A stretch of DNA of 64,000 nt from JBKEBQ01 sp047973225 (GTDB lineage Bacteria > Bacillota_I > Bacilli_A > Erysipelotrichales > Erysipelotrichaceae). Below the pieces are notes generated by a model. It ran no database searches, was not told the origin of the DNA, and saw only the letters and a list, made by a program, of their open reading frames with translations. The position numbers were made by a program, and so were the translations under genes. Below, in pieces: positions 34,407 through 43,542 of the stretch; the first letter of the stretch is position 1; each line of letters begins with the position of its first letter. Location: NCBI GenBank assembly GCA_047973225.1, contig JBKEBQ010000016.1, positions 6,861-70,860 of the forward strand, in the 5' to 3' direction.

Positions 34407-35093
34407 ATGAAAAAACTTCTCATTGCAGACGACAATAAAAATATTATCGCTATTTTATCTGACTATGCAAAAAAAGAAGGTTATGAAGTCATTACTGCTA
34501 ACGATGGCGAAACAGCCTTACATTTATTTGAAAATCATACAATCGATTTAATTTTATTGGATGTGATGATGCCAAAAATTGATGGATTCGAAGTATGCAA
34601 AATTATTCGAAAATCTTCTACTGTAGCGATTATCATGGTTACCGCAAAAAATGAAGACTTCGATAAAATCATGGGTTTAGACATTGGCGCAGATGACTAT
34701 ATTGTAAAACCCTTTTCTCCCAGCGAAGTGATGGCTAGAGTACGTGCAACCTTAAGAAGAGTCCATAGCGATGAAAATGAAATAATTCACTATGATAATT
34801 TGCGCATTGATTTAAAAAAGTATAAAGTAACAATTGATAAAAAACAAATAAATTTAACCAAGAAAGAAATTGAAATTTTATGGTTACTTGTTACTAACAA
34901 AGAAAAAGTGTTTACCCGCGATAATCTATTGGATAGTATTTGGGGGTATGATTATTATGGCGACAATCGAACTGTCGATTCGCATATAAAAAGATTACGC
35001 TCAAAGTTAAATGCATTATCAAAGCAAACATGGAAAATCAAAACCATTTGGGGTGTTGGCTATCAATTTGAGGTAGAAAAAAATGAAACATAA
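34407..35093 (+). CDS. OmpR-family response regulator
   Basis: DNA-binding regulator (228 residues). The receiver domain has D8/D9, phosphoacceptor D52 in LILLDVMMPKIDG, and the lysine in YIVKPF. The C-terminal winged helix (about 130-225) ends with NRTVDSHIKRLRSKL and GVGYQF. ATG 34407 is chosen because GGGGGG stands 7 bases before it. It overlaps the kinase gene by 11 bases. Its stimulus may concern the exported Cys/His-rich protein divergent from it. Confidence 0.92.
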   Translation: MKKLLIADDNKNIIAILSDYAKKEGYEVITANDGETALHLFENHTIDLILLDVMMPKIDGFEVCKIIRKSSTVAIIMVTAKNEDFDKIMGLDIGADDYIVKPFSPSEVMARVRATLRRVHSDENEIIHYDNLRIDLKKYKVTIDKKQINLTKKEIEILWLLVTNKEKVFTRDNLLDSIWGYDYYGDNRTVDSHIKRLRSKLNALSKQTWKIKTIWGVGYQFEVEKNET

Positions 35094-36570
35094 AATAACT
35101 AGGAAATTAATTCTATACTTTAGCATTACATTAATTTTATTTGCTTTGATCACAAGTGGGCTGTTTGTCTATACCTTTACTAAACAGTCTATGGACAAGC
35201 GTATTGAAGATTTAAAAGTACAGGCAAATGAGATTGCGCAAACATTAACATCTACTCAACAATCAAAACGTATTACTACACAAAGAAAGCATTCCTCAAA
35301 TAATCATGGTGAAAGTGAAATCAGCAATGCACAATATGCGGATGATATCAGCCTTTTAGAAGCAGCGATGCAAGGAAATATCTGGGTGATTGACAAAAAC
35401 ACTGACGTTGTCCATGTGGGTCATGGAGGGCATCGTGTAAACTATAATGACTTCCCAAGTGAAGCAAACGACGTCATTGATGATGCATTTGATGGCAAAA
35501 CAAAAAGCAGTAAAAGTTTCAGTAGCCTTATGGAAGCTCCTACCATAAGTGTGGCTGCACCCATACTAAACAACAGCGATCAAGTTGTTGCTGTTGTTTT
35601 ACTGCATACCGAATTGGCAAGTATAGAATCAGCCATAAAAGACGGTACCTCGATTTTTTTTATTAGCTTAGCCATTTCCTTATTGTTTGTTTTCGTATTA
35701 GCACTCCTATTAGCACGCAAATTTGTTGTTCCTTTAAAAAAGATGGAAAAAGTAACAAAAACACTTACACAAGGAAATTATTCTGCCCGTAGTGCTATTC
35801 ATCAAAAAGATGAAATCGGATCGCTCGCCTTTCATATAGATATGTTAGCAGAAAAATTAGCGGAAAACGAAAAAACCCTATCACAAATAGAACAATCACG
35901 AAAAGATTTCATGACAAAAATTGCCCATGAACTTAGAACTCCTGTAACTGTGCTTAGAGGATCCTTAGAGGCACTAAAAGATGGTATAGTTACGGATCCA
36001 GAAAAAATTCAAGATTATTATCAACAAATGTTGGCAGACAGTCTTCACTTAGAGCGAATGATTAACGATTTATTGGAGTTGGCGAGATTACAAAATCCCG
36101 ATTATGCAATCCATAAAGAAAAAATAAATATCATCGCTGTGTTGCATGATGCACTAAGATCCATACGACCATTAACAAACAATAAATCTATCAAAATAGA
36201 ATATCTTCATAAGAATATCGTGCATCAAATGCATGGTGACTATGCTAGACTTCGCCAAATGTTTCTGATTGTTTTAGACAATGCAATCAAATTCTCCCCT
36301 GATCACTCCCGTATCCATATCGAGGTTGAACACACGAATAAAGAACTTAACATTAGTGTTCGTGATGAGGGTTGTGGAATTGACGCATCACAACTCAAAA
36401 ACATCTACAACAAATTTTATTCTACCGCTACAAATCAAAGCAGTTCCGCTAGTGGCTTAGGATTATCTATTGCGAAAGAAATTGCGGAACGTCATGATAT
36501 ACGACTCGTTATTGAAAATAACGTTTCCAAAGGCGTTATCGTAGAATTTTTTATCCCTTTTCAATCTTAA
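35083..36570 (+). CDS. Sensor histidine kinase with extracellular His-rich sensor
   Basis: Membrane kinase (495 residues). Helices at about 8-30 and 189-211 enclose an extracellular domain of about 155 residues with the histidine cluster HVGHGGHR at 111-118 and KHSSNNH at 69-75. HAMP domain follows (about 210-265), then phosphoacceptor H282 in AHELRTPVT, N-box LDNAIKFSP near 415 and G-box GLGLSIAKE near 465. It is the partner of the regulator just upstream. The histidines suggest metal or heme sensing, which is inference. Confidence 0.92.
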   Translation: MKHKITRKLILYFSITLILFALITSGLFVYTFTKQSMDKRIEDLKVQANEIAQTLTSTQQSKRITTQRKHSSNNHGESEISNAQYADDISLLEAAMQGNIWVIDKNTDVVHVGHGGHRVNYNDFPSEANDVIDDAFDGKTKSSKSFSSLMEAPTISVAAPILNNSDQVVAVVLLHTELASIESAIKDGTSIFFISLAISLLFVFVLALLLARKFVVPLKKMEKVTKTLTQGNYSARSAIHQKDEIGSLAFHIDMLAEKLAENEKTLSQIEQSRKDFMTKIAHELRTPVTVLRGSLEALKDGIVTDPEKIQDYYQQMLADSLHLERMINDLLELARLQNPDYAIHKEKINIIAVLHDALRSIRPLTNNKSIKIEYLHKNIVHQMHGDYARLRQMFLIVLDNAIKFSPDHSRIHIEVEHTNKELNISVRDEGCGIDASQLKNIYNKFYSTATNQSSSASGLGLSIAKEIAERHDIRLVIENNVSKGVIVEFFIPFQS

Positions 36571-36650
36571 GAACCCGCACGCTTATTTTTATAGTGTACA
36601 ATCTTATATTTTCCTATATAATATTATTTATTGTGTTATAAGGAGCCTCT

Positions 36651-37169
36651 ATGAAAAACCAAAAAATTTACAGCCTAACTTTATCCGCATTACTATGCGC
36701 TATCGCAGTTTTAATTCCGTTAATCTCTCCATTTCGTATCATCATTGAGCCCGCCTCTTTTACCCTTGCAAGTCATGTCGCAGTGATCATCGCTATGTTT
36801 ATCAGTCCACAAATCGGAAGTATTGTCAGCATTGGCGCAACATTAGGATTTTTCTTTGCGGGATTTCCTATTGTGGTCGTCGCCAGAGCCGCTTCACATC
36901 TTATTTTTGTGATCGTTGGTGCCTATATATTTCAGCATAAGCCAAACATCTTACATGCCCCTAAAACATGTATCCCTTATGTAAGTGTGCTTTCATTGCT
37001 TCATGCATTGTGCGAAGTAGCCATCGTTATTCCTTTCTATGGTTTTCATAACAACTTTATATACTCAATCTTTATTTTAGTTGGAATTGGCACCATCATA
37101 CACAGTATGATTGATTTTTTCATTGCGATTTACGTATATAAACTTCTTCCGTTAAAGAAAAACTTATAA
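36651..37169 (+). CDS. Small integral membrane protein, possible ECF S-component
   Basis: A 172-residue protein with five to six hydrophobic helices, the size and build of ECF transporter substrate-binding (S) components. The segment IIIEPASFTLASHVAVIIAMFISPQIG followed by GATLGFFFAGFPIVVVARAASH is distinctive and resembles predicted niacin-type S components, but I cannot confirm the substrate. Start follows AAGGAG. It stands alone after the two-component genes with no ECF ATPases nearby. Confidence 0.6.
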   Translation: MKNQKIYSLTLSALLCAIAVLIPLISPFRIIIEPASFTLASHVAVIIAMFISPQIGSIVSIGATLGFFFAGFPIVVVARAASHLIFVIVGAYIFQHKPNILHAPKTCIPYVSVLSLLHALCEVAIVIPFYGFHNNFIYSIFILVGIGTIIHSMIDFFIAIYVYKLLPLKKNL

Positions 37170-37246
37170 TACTACTAAAAAAACAAAACTTAGTTTGCGC
37201 TTTTTTTACTTTATACTCACTTCGGCTTTTTTAGTTATTTTTTAGA

Positions 37247-38209
37247 TTATAAATTAGTCTGTATATATGTACAATTTCCTTTCACCGTATACTTTCCTGC
37301 GTTTGCTTCGATAAAAATACTATCCCCAGCATGTACTTCCATTATCTCCTCATGCAAACAAATACAAGCACTTCCGGATAAAAATACGAGCGAATGAAAA
37401 CTCGACGCATCACAACACACTGCAACACTTTCTTTCACATCATACTTGATGGTTTCAAAATAGGGTGTCATTGCCAATTCACTTGCTTTATAATCGATAT
37501 CATCATGTCGTATCACGCTTGCTTCAGCATCGGTATTGATCGGTGATAAATTGCTTACATCAACAGCTTTTTGAATATGTAATTTGCGTGGTTTCCCATC
37601 AACTCCTACCCTGCCAAAATCATAAACGCGATAGGTTGAATTAGAACTTTGTTGGATCTCACAAATTAAAATCCCCTCACCAATTGCATGAATCGTTCCG
37701 GCTTTTATATAAAAACAATCCCCTGGCTTTACTGGAACTTTTTTCAATACGTCTAAAACCGTGTCGTTTTCAATTCGTTTTTTAAATTCTTCCTTGCTGA
37801 TTGTTTGATTCACGCCATAATATAAAAAGGAATCTTTTTTGCAATCTACAATGTACCACATCTCATTTTTCCCATATTCATGTTCATGTTTTAATGCATA
37901 TGGATCGTCTGGATGAACTTGAATCGACAACGCTTGTTTCGCATCGATAAATTTAATCAAAATCGGAAACTTGTCATATTGTTGCGCTTTCTTTCCTAAC
38001 TTCGCTTTGTCCAATCCATTTAAATACTCGATAAAAGTTTTTCCTTTCAAAACACCATTTTCAATGATCGATGGACCATCCTTATGGGCACTCAATTCCC
38101 AAGCCTCTGCTATTTTATCGGCACTGCTTTTCATTGCATATCGCGTTTTTAATTGATTCCCACCCCATAAATAGTCCTTATAAGCGGGAGATAATCGCAT
38201 CATTTTCAT
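37247..38209 (-). CDS. manA: Mannose-6-phosphate isomerase, class I
   Basis: Interconverts mannose 6-phosphate and fructose 6-phosphate in the cytoplasm (320 residues). Zinc-site and active-site residues are seen in SIQVHPDD near 97, HEHEYGKNEMWYIVD near 108 and IKAGTIHAIGEGILICEIQQSSNSTYRVYDFGR near 170-200, the signature of the short class I type. W37 in AEAWELSAH is intact, unlike in the broken copy at 51.9-52.9 kb. It is downstream of the ROK kinase operon. Confidence 0.94.
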   Translation of the reverse strand: MKMMRLSPAYKDYLWGGNQLKTRYAMKSSADKIAEAWELSAHKDGPSIIENGVLKGKTFIEYLNGLDKAKLGKKAQQYDKFPILIKFIDAKQALSIQVHPDDPYALKHEHEYGKNEMWYIVDCKKDSFLYYGVNQTISKEEFKKRIENDTVLDVLKKVPVKPGDCFYIKAGTIHAIGEGILICEIQQSSNSTYRVYDFGRVGVDGKPRKLHIQKAVDVSNLSPINTDAEASVIRHDDIDYKASELAMTPYFETIKYDVKESVAVCCDASSFHSLVFLSGSACICLHEEIMEVHAGDSIFIEANAGKYTVKGNCTYIQTNL

Positions 38210-38326
38210 ATAGTCGCCTCCTGTATAATAACATCTTTCTATATACTTCTATATTTTATCATTTTTTATAATGTATTACTATTGTATACCTTGTTAGAAA
38301 TAAAAAAAGTGATACATAACATACCA

Positions 38327-39229
38327 CTATAGTGTACTTGTATTGTTGTAAGCCAAACAAGCAGCGCCAATAAGTCCACTATCTTCATCTAAATTTGATT
38401 TTTTCATCGTAATAAGATGTCCCAATCCTTTATATACTTTTGCTTTTGTACGACTTTCAACGTCCTCAACAAAGCCATCAATCTTCAAAGCAACACTTCC
38501 GCCTAAAATAAAAATTTCAGGATCAACCATCGCAAAAATTGCTGCACATAAATTTGCCAAATACTCTTTAGCATCCTCCATAATTTCTTTCGCAATATCA
38601 TTTCCTTGCCTTGCCAAATCATTTACTTCTCCTGCATGGGCAACATTAAGTCCAGCTTTTTTTGCCCGTGTTGTAATGGCTGTTCCACTGGCAATTGCTT
38701 CAATCCCACCTGGTAAAATACTGCCATGACTAGGACCATCTTTCCACATAATCACGTTTGCAACTTCATTCGCATATCCGTGTGCACCTTGAAAGATTTG
38801 CTTATCAATCACAAGTCCCGATCCCAATCCGGTTGATATCGTTAAAAACTGTACATAGCGTACATCTTTTCCTTGTCCAATGGTAGCTTCTGCTAAACAT
38901 GCCAAGTTGGCATCATTCTCTAAGAAAACCGGCAAGCCACTAAGTTTACTTAAAACCTCAACAATCTTAAAATTTCGCCACGCACCATGTAGATTGGGTG
39001 TATCTAATACGACGCCATGAAGTAAATCCAATGGTCCAGGACAGGAAAGACCAATCCCCACAATATCCTTATCAAAAGATGCCACGGTATCCGTTATTTT
39101 TTTTAGCGTTATTTCCGGTTGTTTTGTGTCGGTAGCAAATTGTACACGCTCTAATAAACGATACGTTTCATCAATCAAAGCGACCCTCGTGTTGGTTCCT
39201 CCAATATCAATACCAATGGCATATTTCAT
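38327..39229 (-). CDS. ROK-family sugar kinase without the zinc motif
   Basis: ROK-family kinase (300 residues), probably a glucokinase or fructo/manno-kinase. The phosphate loop GIDIGGTNTRVALID (5-19) and catalytic aspartate in FLENDANLACLAE near 102 are present, as is the second phosphate loop STGLGSGLVID. The usual zinc motif CxCGxxGCxE is replaced by GPSHGSILPGGIEAIAS, with no cysteines. Placed between manA and the DeoR-type regulator, so it may feed hexoses from beta-glucoside cleavage into glycolysis. Confidence 0.85.
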   Translation of the reverse strand: MKYAIGIDIGGTNTRVALIDETYRLLERVQFATDTKQPEITLKKITDTVASFDKDIVGIGLSCPGPLDLLHGVVLDTPNLHGAWRNFKIVEVLSKLSGLPVFLENDANLACLAEATIGQGKDVRYVQFLTISTGLGSGLVIDKQIFQGAHGYANEVANVIMWKDGPSHGSILPGGIEAIASGTAITTRAKKAGLNVAHAGEVNDLARQGNDIAKEIMEDAKEYLANLCAAIFAMVDPEIFILGGSVALKIDGFVEDVESRTKAKVYKGLGHLITMKKSNLDEDSGLIGAACLAYNNTSTL

Positions 39230-39306
39230 GGTTAATCTCCTTTTCCCTTATACATATACTTATTATGCCTATCTTATCATGTATTTGTCTTCAATAGTAC
39301 CTTATC

Positions 39307-40041
39307 TCATTCAATAATGTGAATATTTTTTTTCTTGCGAACCTCTTTTGGTAATGCATTCGTATAAATTTCACATTCATCCATATCAAAAGCCTTACCC
39401 GCAAATACATTATAAAACTTACTTTCGTCAGCCACGATCAAATACTTTCGTGATTGTCGTTTCACTTGACGCTGATATATAGCCTGTTCTATCGTTGGAT
39501 ACGTAATTCCATGTGTCTTATCAATACCACCACAGCCAATAAAAGCAATATCAAAATTCATCGTCTTTACCATATCTTTTGCCAAAGAGTCAAAACATGC
39601 AAAAGAAGTTTTTGAAACTTTTCCACCAATTTTAATAATATCATAAGATACCTTTTGAAAAGGTGTAAAAGAAGTGAAATTTGTGACAATGGTTACCTCT
39701 TTATTGATAAAGGGTATCATTTCCATAACTGTTGTTGATGAATCTAAATAAATCATATCACCATTTTTTATCATCGATACCATATATTTTGCAATGTGAA
39801 TTTTATCTTCCATATTTTGGTGTTTTTTTGTCGCAAAAACATCTTCGTAACTATTATGCTTAAGTCTAACATCACCACCATGAAACATAATAATTTTATT
39901 TTCGGCTTCTAAAAATTTCAAATCACGCCGAATCGTTGAAGCACTTACCTTTGGGAATACTTGTAGAAATTGTTCAATTGTATAGACATCATATTGTAAA
40001 AGAATATCTAATATCCTACTCTGTCTTTCATACGCCAACAT
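39307..40041 (-). CDS. DeoR-family regulator
   Basis: Regulator of 244 residues. The DeoR helix-turn-helix is at about 5-55 (QRSILDILLQYDVYTIEQFL, SASTIRRDLKFLE); the C-terminal sensor domain has the sugar-phosphate patterns IYLDSSTTVMEMIPF and AFIGCGGID. ATG 40041 is chosen because GGGGGAG precedes it. It lies directly after GH1 enzyme genes and is presumably the local regulator of the beta-glucoside and kinase genes. Confidence 0.88.
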   Translation of the reverse strand: MLAYERQSRILDILLQYDVYTIEQFLQVFPKVSASTIRRDLKFLEAENKIIMFHGGDVRLKHNSYEDVFATKKHQNMEDKIHIAKYMVSMIKNGDMIYLDSSTTVMEMIPFINKEVTIVTNFTSFTPFQKVSYDIIKIGGKVSKTSFACFDSLAKDMVKTMNFDIAFIGCGGIDKTHGITYPTIEQAIYQRQVKRQSRKYLIVADESKFYNVFAGKAFDMDECEIYTNALPKEVRKKKNIHIIE

Positions 40042-40058
40042 ACGCACTCCCCCAGTCA

Positions 40059-41462
40059 TTAAAATCCGTTATTTTCACTTACCTTTTGATACCAATATCC
40101 CGACGCTTTAATCGATCGTTTTTGGGTTTTAAGATCAACCGCAATAAAACCATAACGATTTTTATATGCATTGTTCCAAGACCAACAATCAAATCCACAC
40201 CATGCATGATAACCAAAGCAATGACTGCCTTCTGCTATTGCTTTGTGTAACCACTGCAAGTGTTCTTTGTAAAAGGAAATACGGTATGTGTCGTTGATTT
40301 TTCCACTTTCATCACGATACTGTTGTTCGCCCTCAACACCCATTCCATTTTCCGAAATAAACCATGGTGTATGCGGGTATTTATCTCTCATTACGATGGC
40401 AATATCATATATCGCTTGTGGATAAATCTCCCATCCGCGATAAGGATTGATGCGTTTTTGTGGCCAATCATAAGGTTCAAAATAACGATCCGGCATCCAC
40501 TGTTCAAAAGCATCATCTGCTAATGCTTCTTTTCTTGCTTTTACGCGTCTTGGATGATAGTAATTCACACCCAAAAAATCAACGGTATTTTCTTTGATGA
40601 TGTTTGCATCTCCATCTTCACTCTTCCATAATACACCATCACGTTTCAGTATTTCTACTAATTTCTGTGGAAATTCTCCATGAATGGCGGTTTCCACAAA
40701 GACATTGTTGAAAAAATCATCCACAAATTCGCTAGCTTCTACATCTGCCTTACCGTTTGTAGCTGGGTAGGCTGGTGTGAGATTTAAAATCGTTGAAATC
40801 TTTGCACCATTTTCATGTGCCTTACTTTTTTTAAAAACGGCAATGGTTTTCGCCGTAGCCAATACTTGATGATATATGATTTGTAGCGCATCCTCTCCTT
40901 TTCCAATATATTTTGGATAATGGAAACCATACATATACGCTGCCTCTGGTACCACCATTGGTTCATTAAAGACTGCCCAATACTTTACGCGATCACCAAA
41001 CAAATCAAAGGCAATCGCTGCATACTTCACAAATAAATCAACAACTTCTCTTGCATACCAACCATTATATTTTTGTTGAAGTTCCATCGGCATATCAAAA
41101 TGATATAAATTGATCACTGGCTCAATACCAGCTTTTATAAATTCATCAATCATATCACTATAAAACTTGCTTCCCGCTTCATCCACTTCTCCTGTCGTAA
41201 AGTCTTTGATTAAACGTGTCCACTGGATACTTGTACGAAAAGAATTCATTCCCACTTTCTTCAACAAGCGAATATCTTCGCGATAGGTTTCATAGAAATT
41301 ACTTGTCGTAAAGGGACCTACACCATCAAAAAATGCGGTCTTTTCGCTTTCATACCAATAATCCATAATGTTTTTATGCACTTTTTGGTGAAATCCTTCA
41401 CTTTGCGGTCCAGAAGTTGCTGCACCCCACCAAAAATTCTCTGGAAATTTATACTTTAACAT
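40059..41462 (-). CDS. GH1 6-phospho-beta-glucosidase
   Basis: Cytoplasmic glycosidase (467 residues) that cleaves phosphorylated beta-glucosides after PTS uptake. GH1 acid/base NEP is seen in WAVFNEPMVVPE near 166 and nucleophile ENG in WFISENGMGVEG near 372; the N-terminal FPENFWWGAATSGPQSEG is typical. No signal peptide. It is the second of two adjacent GH1 genes downstream of the PTS permease, all in one direction. Confidence 0.92.
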   Translation of the reverse strand: MLKYKFPENFWWGAATSGPQSEGFHQKVHKNIMDYWYESEKTAFFDGVGPFTTSNFYETYREDIRLLKKVGMNSFRTSIQWTRLIKDFTTGEVDEAGSKFYSDMIDEFIKAGIEPVINLYHFDMPMELQQKYNGWYAREVVDLFVKYAAIAFDLFGDRVKYWAVFNEPMVVPEAAYMYGFHYPKYIGKGEDALQIIYHQVLATAKTIAVFKKSKAHENGAKISTILNLTPAYPATNGKADVEASEFVDDFFNNVFVETAIHGEFPQKLVEILKRDGVLWKSEDGDANIIKENTVDFLGVNYYHPRRVKARKEALADDAFEQWMPDRYFEPYDWPQKRINPYRGWEIYPQAIYDIAIVMRDKYPHTPWFISENGMGVEGEQQYRDESGKINDTYRISFYKEHLQWLHKAIAEGSHCFGYHAWCGFDCWSWNNAYKNRYGFIAVDLKTQKRSIKASGYWYQKVSENNGF

Positions 41463-41474
41463 ACCTTCTTCCTC

Positions 41475-42902
41475 CTACATATCAATTGGTGAACCTTCAA
41501 TATCTGTAAATTCGAATTCGCCTTTTTGAACCATGTCATGATAAAAGCTCGCTGATTTTTTAAAGCGACGTTTACGATTATTTTTTAGATCCACTTCAAT
41601 AAGTCCATAACGATTTTTAAAGGCATTAAGTGGCGAACAATTATCCATACCTGCAAACAGCCAATAGCCTTTGCAGTTGCATCCTTCACTCACTGCTTTT
41701 AATAGCCATGCTAAGTGTTCCTTGATGTAGTCAATGCGATAATCATCGATAATCATGCCTTCTTGATTACGATACACATCTTCATTTTCTACACCCATCC
41801 CTGATTCCGCAACCACCCATTCAATATTTCCATATTCATCACGGATACGCAAAGCGGCATCATATATGGCTTTTGGATAAATTTCCCATCCGCGATAAGG
41901 ATTCATCCGTTTTCCTGGCATATCATACTCGCTATAATATTTTTTAAAATGGAAGAATTCATGATTCCATTCGTATTCTGCGCCCTTCACACGAAGCGGT
42001 TGATAATAATTCAATCCTAGTATATCAATGGTGTTTTCTTTAATAATATCAAAGTCTTCTTTTTCATATTCAAACATACAATTCTCTGCCTTCAAAACAT
42101 CAAGCAATTGTTTTGGATATTCACCCTTGATGGCGGTATCCATAAACGCACCCCAATATAAAGCGTCTGCAATCGTTTTTGCCTTTTTATCTTGCACATT
42201 ATCGTCTGAGCGCGCATAGATAAAGGCAGGATTGATAATCATTCCAATTTTTCCATCTAATTTTAATGCACGATATTTAGCAATAGCTTTGGCACTTGCT
42301 AAAACTTTACCATGTATCCAATTCATGGCACGCTTTGTATCACATCCATAAGGCCACCAAAATCCATCCATAAAACAAAGTTGCGGAATTACGATGGGTT
42401 CATTAAAGGTATAAAACTGTTTCACTTTATGTCCATAGCGAGTAAACACTTCCTGTGCGTATTGCACATACATATCAACAACTTTGCGAGATGCATAACC
42501 ATCGTAATGTTCATAATAATAGGCTGGCAACTCCCAATGTTCTAAACATACAATGGGTTCAATTCCATTCTCTAAATAGCAATCAATAACATCATCATAG
42601 TGTTTTGCTTCTACTTCATTTACTTCGCCCGTCTCAAAATCTGCAATAAACCGTGACCAGTCCGGATTAAAGCGCACCTGTTGACAGCCGGTTTGTTTTA
42701 ACAGCTGAATGTCTTCTTTGTAGCGTTCATAATGCTCACAAGCTTTGGTTGGGCCATAGCCCTCAAACCAACGCTCTGGATGCGCGCGATACATCAAATC
42801 AGGAAAATGTAAATGATCCTCTTTTTTATTATGGTTTCCTTCCACTTGCCACGCTGGCATATTTGCGCCGATTTTGAAATCGTTAGGAATTTTATATTTC
42901 AT
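41475..42902 (-). CDS. GH1 6-phospho-beta-glucosidase paralogue
   Basis: GH1 glycosidase (475 residues). Acid/base motif FNEPIVIPQ is intact; the nucleophile glutamate stands in WVVAESGMG, so the usual asparagine after it (ENG) is serine. The N-terminus FKIGANMPAWQVEGNHNKKEDHLH departs from the common WGAATS pattern. Closely linked to the GH1 gene downstream and the PTS genes upstream. Substrate range may differ from its neighbour. Confidence 0.9.
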   Translation of the reverse strand: MKYKIPNDFKIGANMPAWQVEGNHNKKEDHLHFPDLMYRAHPERWFEGYGPTKACEHYERYKEDIQLLKQTGCQQVRFNPDWSRFIADFETGEVNEVEAKHYDDVIDCYLENGIEPIVCLEHWELPAYYYEHYDGYASRKVVDMYVQYAQEVFTRYGHKVKQFYTFNEPIVIPQLCFMDGFWWPYGCDTKRAMNWIHGKVLASAKAIAKYRALKLDGKIGMIINPAFIYARSDDNVQDKKAKTIADALYWGAFMDTAIKGEYPKQLLDVLKAENCMFEYEKEDFDIIKENTIDILGLNYYQPLRVKGAEYEWNHEFFHFKKYYSEYDMPGKRMNPYRGWEIYPKAIYDAALRIRDEYGNIEWVVAESGMGVENEDVYRNQEGMIIDDYRIDYIKEHLAWLLKAVSEGCNCKGYWLFAGMDNCSPLNAFKNRYGLIEVDLKNNRKRRFKKSASFYHDMVQKGEFEFTDIEGSPIDM

Positions 42903-42903
42903 T

Positions 42904-43419
42904 TTACACCTTCCCTTCTATATACTCAATATTCGTTTTAGCTACGAAATCATACATGGTCGATTTTCCTAAAAGTGCCAAAACAATATTCACTATCAGA
43001 AGCAGCCATAAACCATCTGCAATGAGGGCTGCGCTTCCACCAATCATATTTGCCAATACATAAGAAACTACACCACAAGGGTTGATGATCAACAGTTTCA
43101 ATCCTCCTCTTATAAATAGGCTTGACACATGAAACGGCACCATTTTCGTTTTTAGTATTTTCTTTGAAATGGTTTTACCACCAAAGAAAATAGGAATACA
43201 TACTTCATAAATAAAGAGCACACCAATATACAAAAAAAGAAACGATGGTTTGCTCATAATATTCGCAAACAAATCCCCATACGCTGATAAATTTCCACTA
43301 AAAGCCATATACTTTTCAATTCCAAAAAAGTATATCAAAATCATGATATACATAAGCAAATACCAAATGGCATAATCAATTAAAAAACCTAATGACCGTG
43401 TCATCTTTATATTTTTCAT
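42904..43419 (-). CDS. RDD-family membrane protein
   Basis: Membrane protein (171 residues) with about four helices. The RDD-family motifs are visible: MTRSLGFLIDYAIWY near the start (the D in helix 1), GGKTISKKILKTKMV after helix 2 and TMYDFVAKTNI near the end. ATG 43419 is preferred because GAGAGGG precedes it; the frame opens 5 codons earlier. It is squeezed between a PTS permease gene and GH1 genes. RDD proteins have no settled function; some are linked to transport. Confidence 0.8.
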   Translation of the reverse strand: MKNIKMTRSLGFLIDYAIWYLLMYIMILIYFFGIEKYMAFSGNLSAYGDLFANIMSKPSFLFLYIGVLFIYEVCIPIFFGGKTISKKILKTKMVPFHVSSLFIRGGLKLLIINPCGVVSYVLANMIGGSAALIADGLWLLLIVNIVLALLGKSTMYDFVAKTNIEYIEGKV

Positions 43420-43502
43420 ATTATTCCCTCTCAATCCTGTTTAAGCGTTCATTCGCAAAAACTTAATTACATCTACATGCATATATCTCTAAATTTTAAA
43501 AT

Positions 43503-43529
43503 AGGATTAGAATTTAAAATCCTAATCCT
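43503..43529 (-). terminator. Hairpin after the cellobiose EIIC gene
   Basis: Perfect 8-bp stem AGGATTAG/CTAATCCT with an 11-base loop, followed on the minus strand by an A/T-rich stretch (ATTTTAAAATTT). It stands between the EIIC stop and the RDD gene, so part of the transcript may end here. Confidence 0.5.
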
Positions 43530-43542
43530 ACAAGTTACAATT

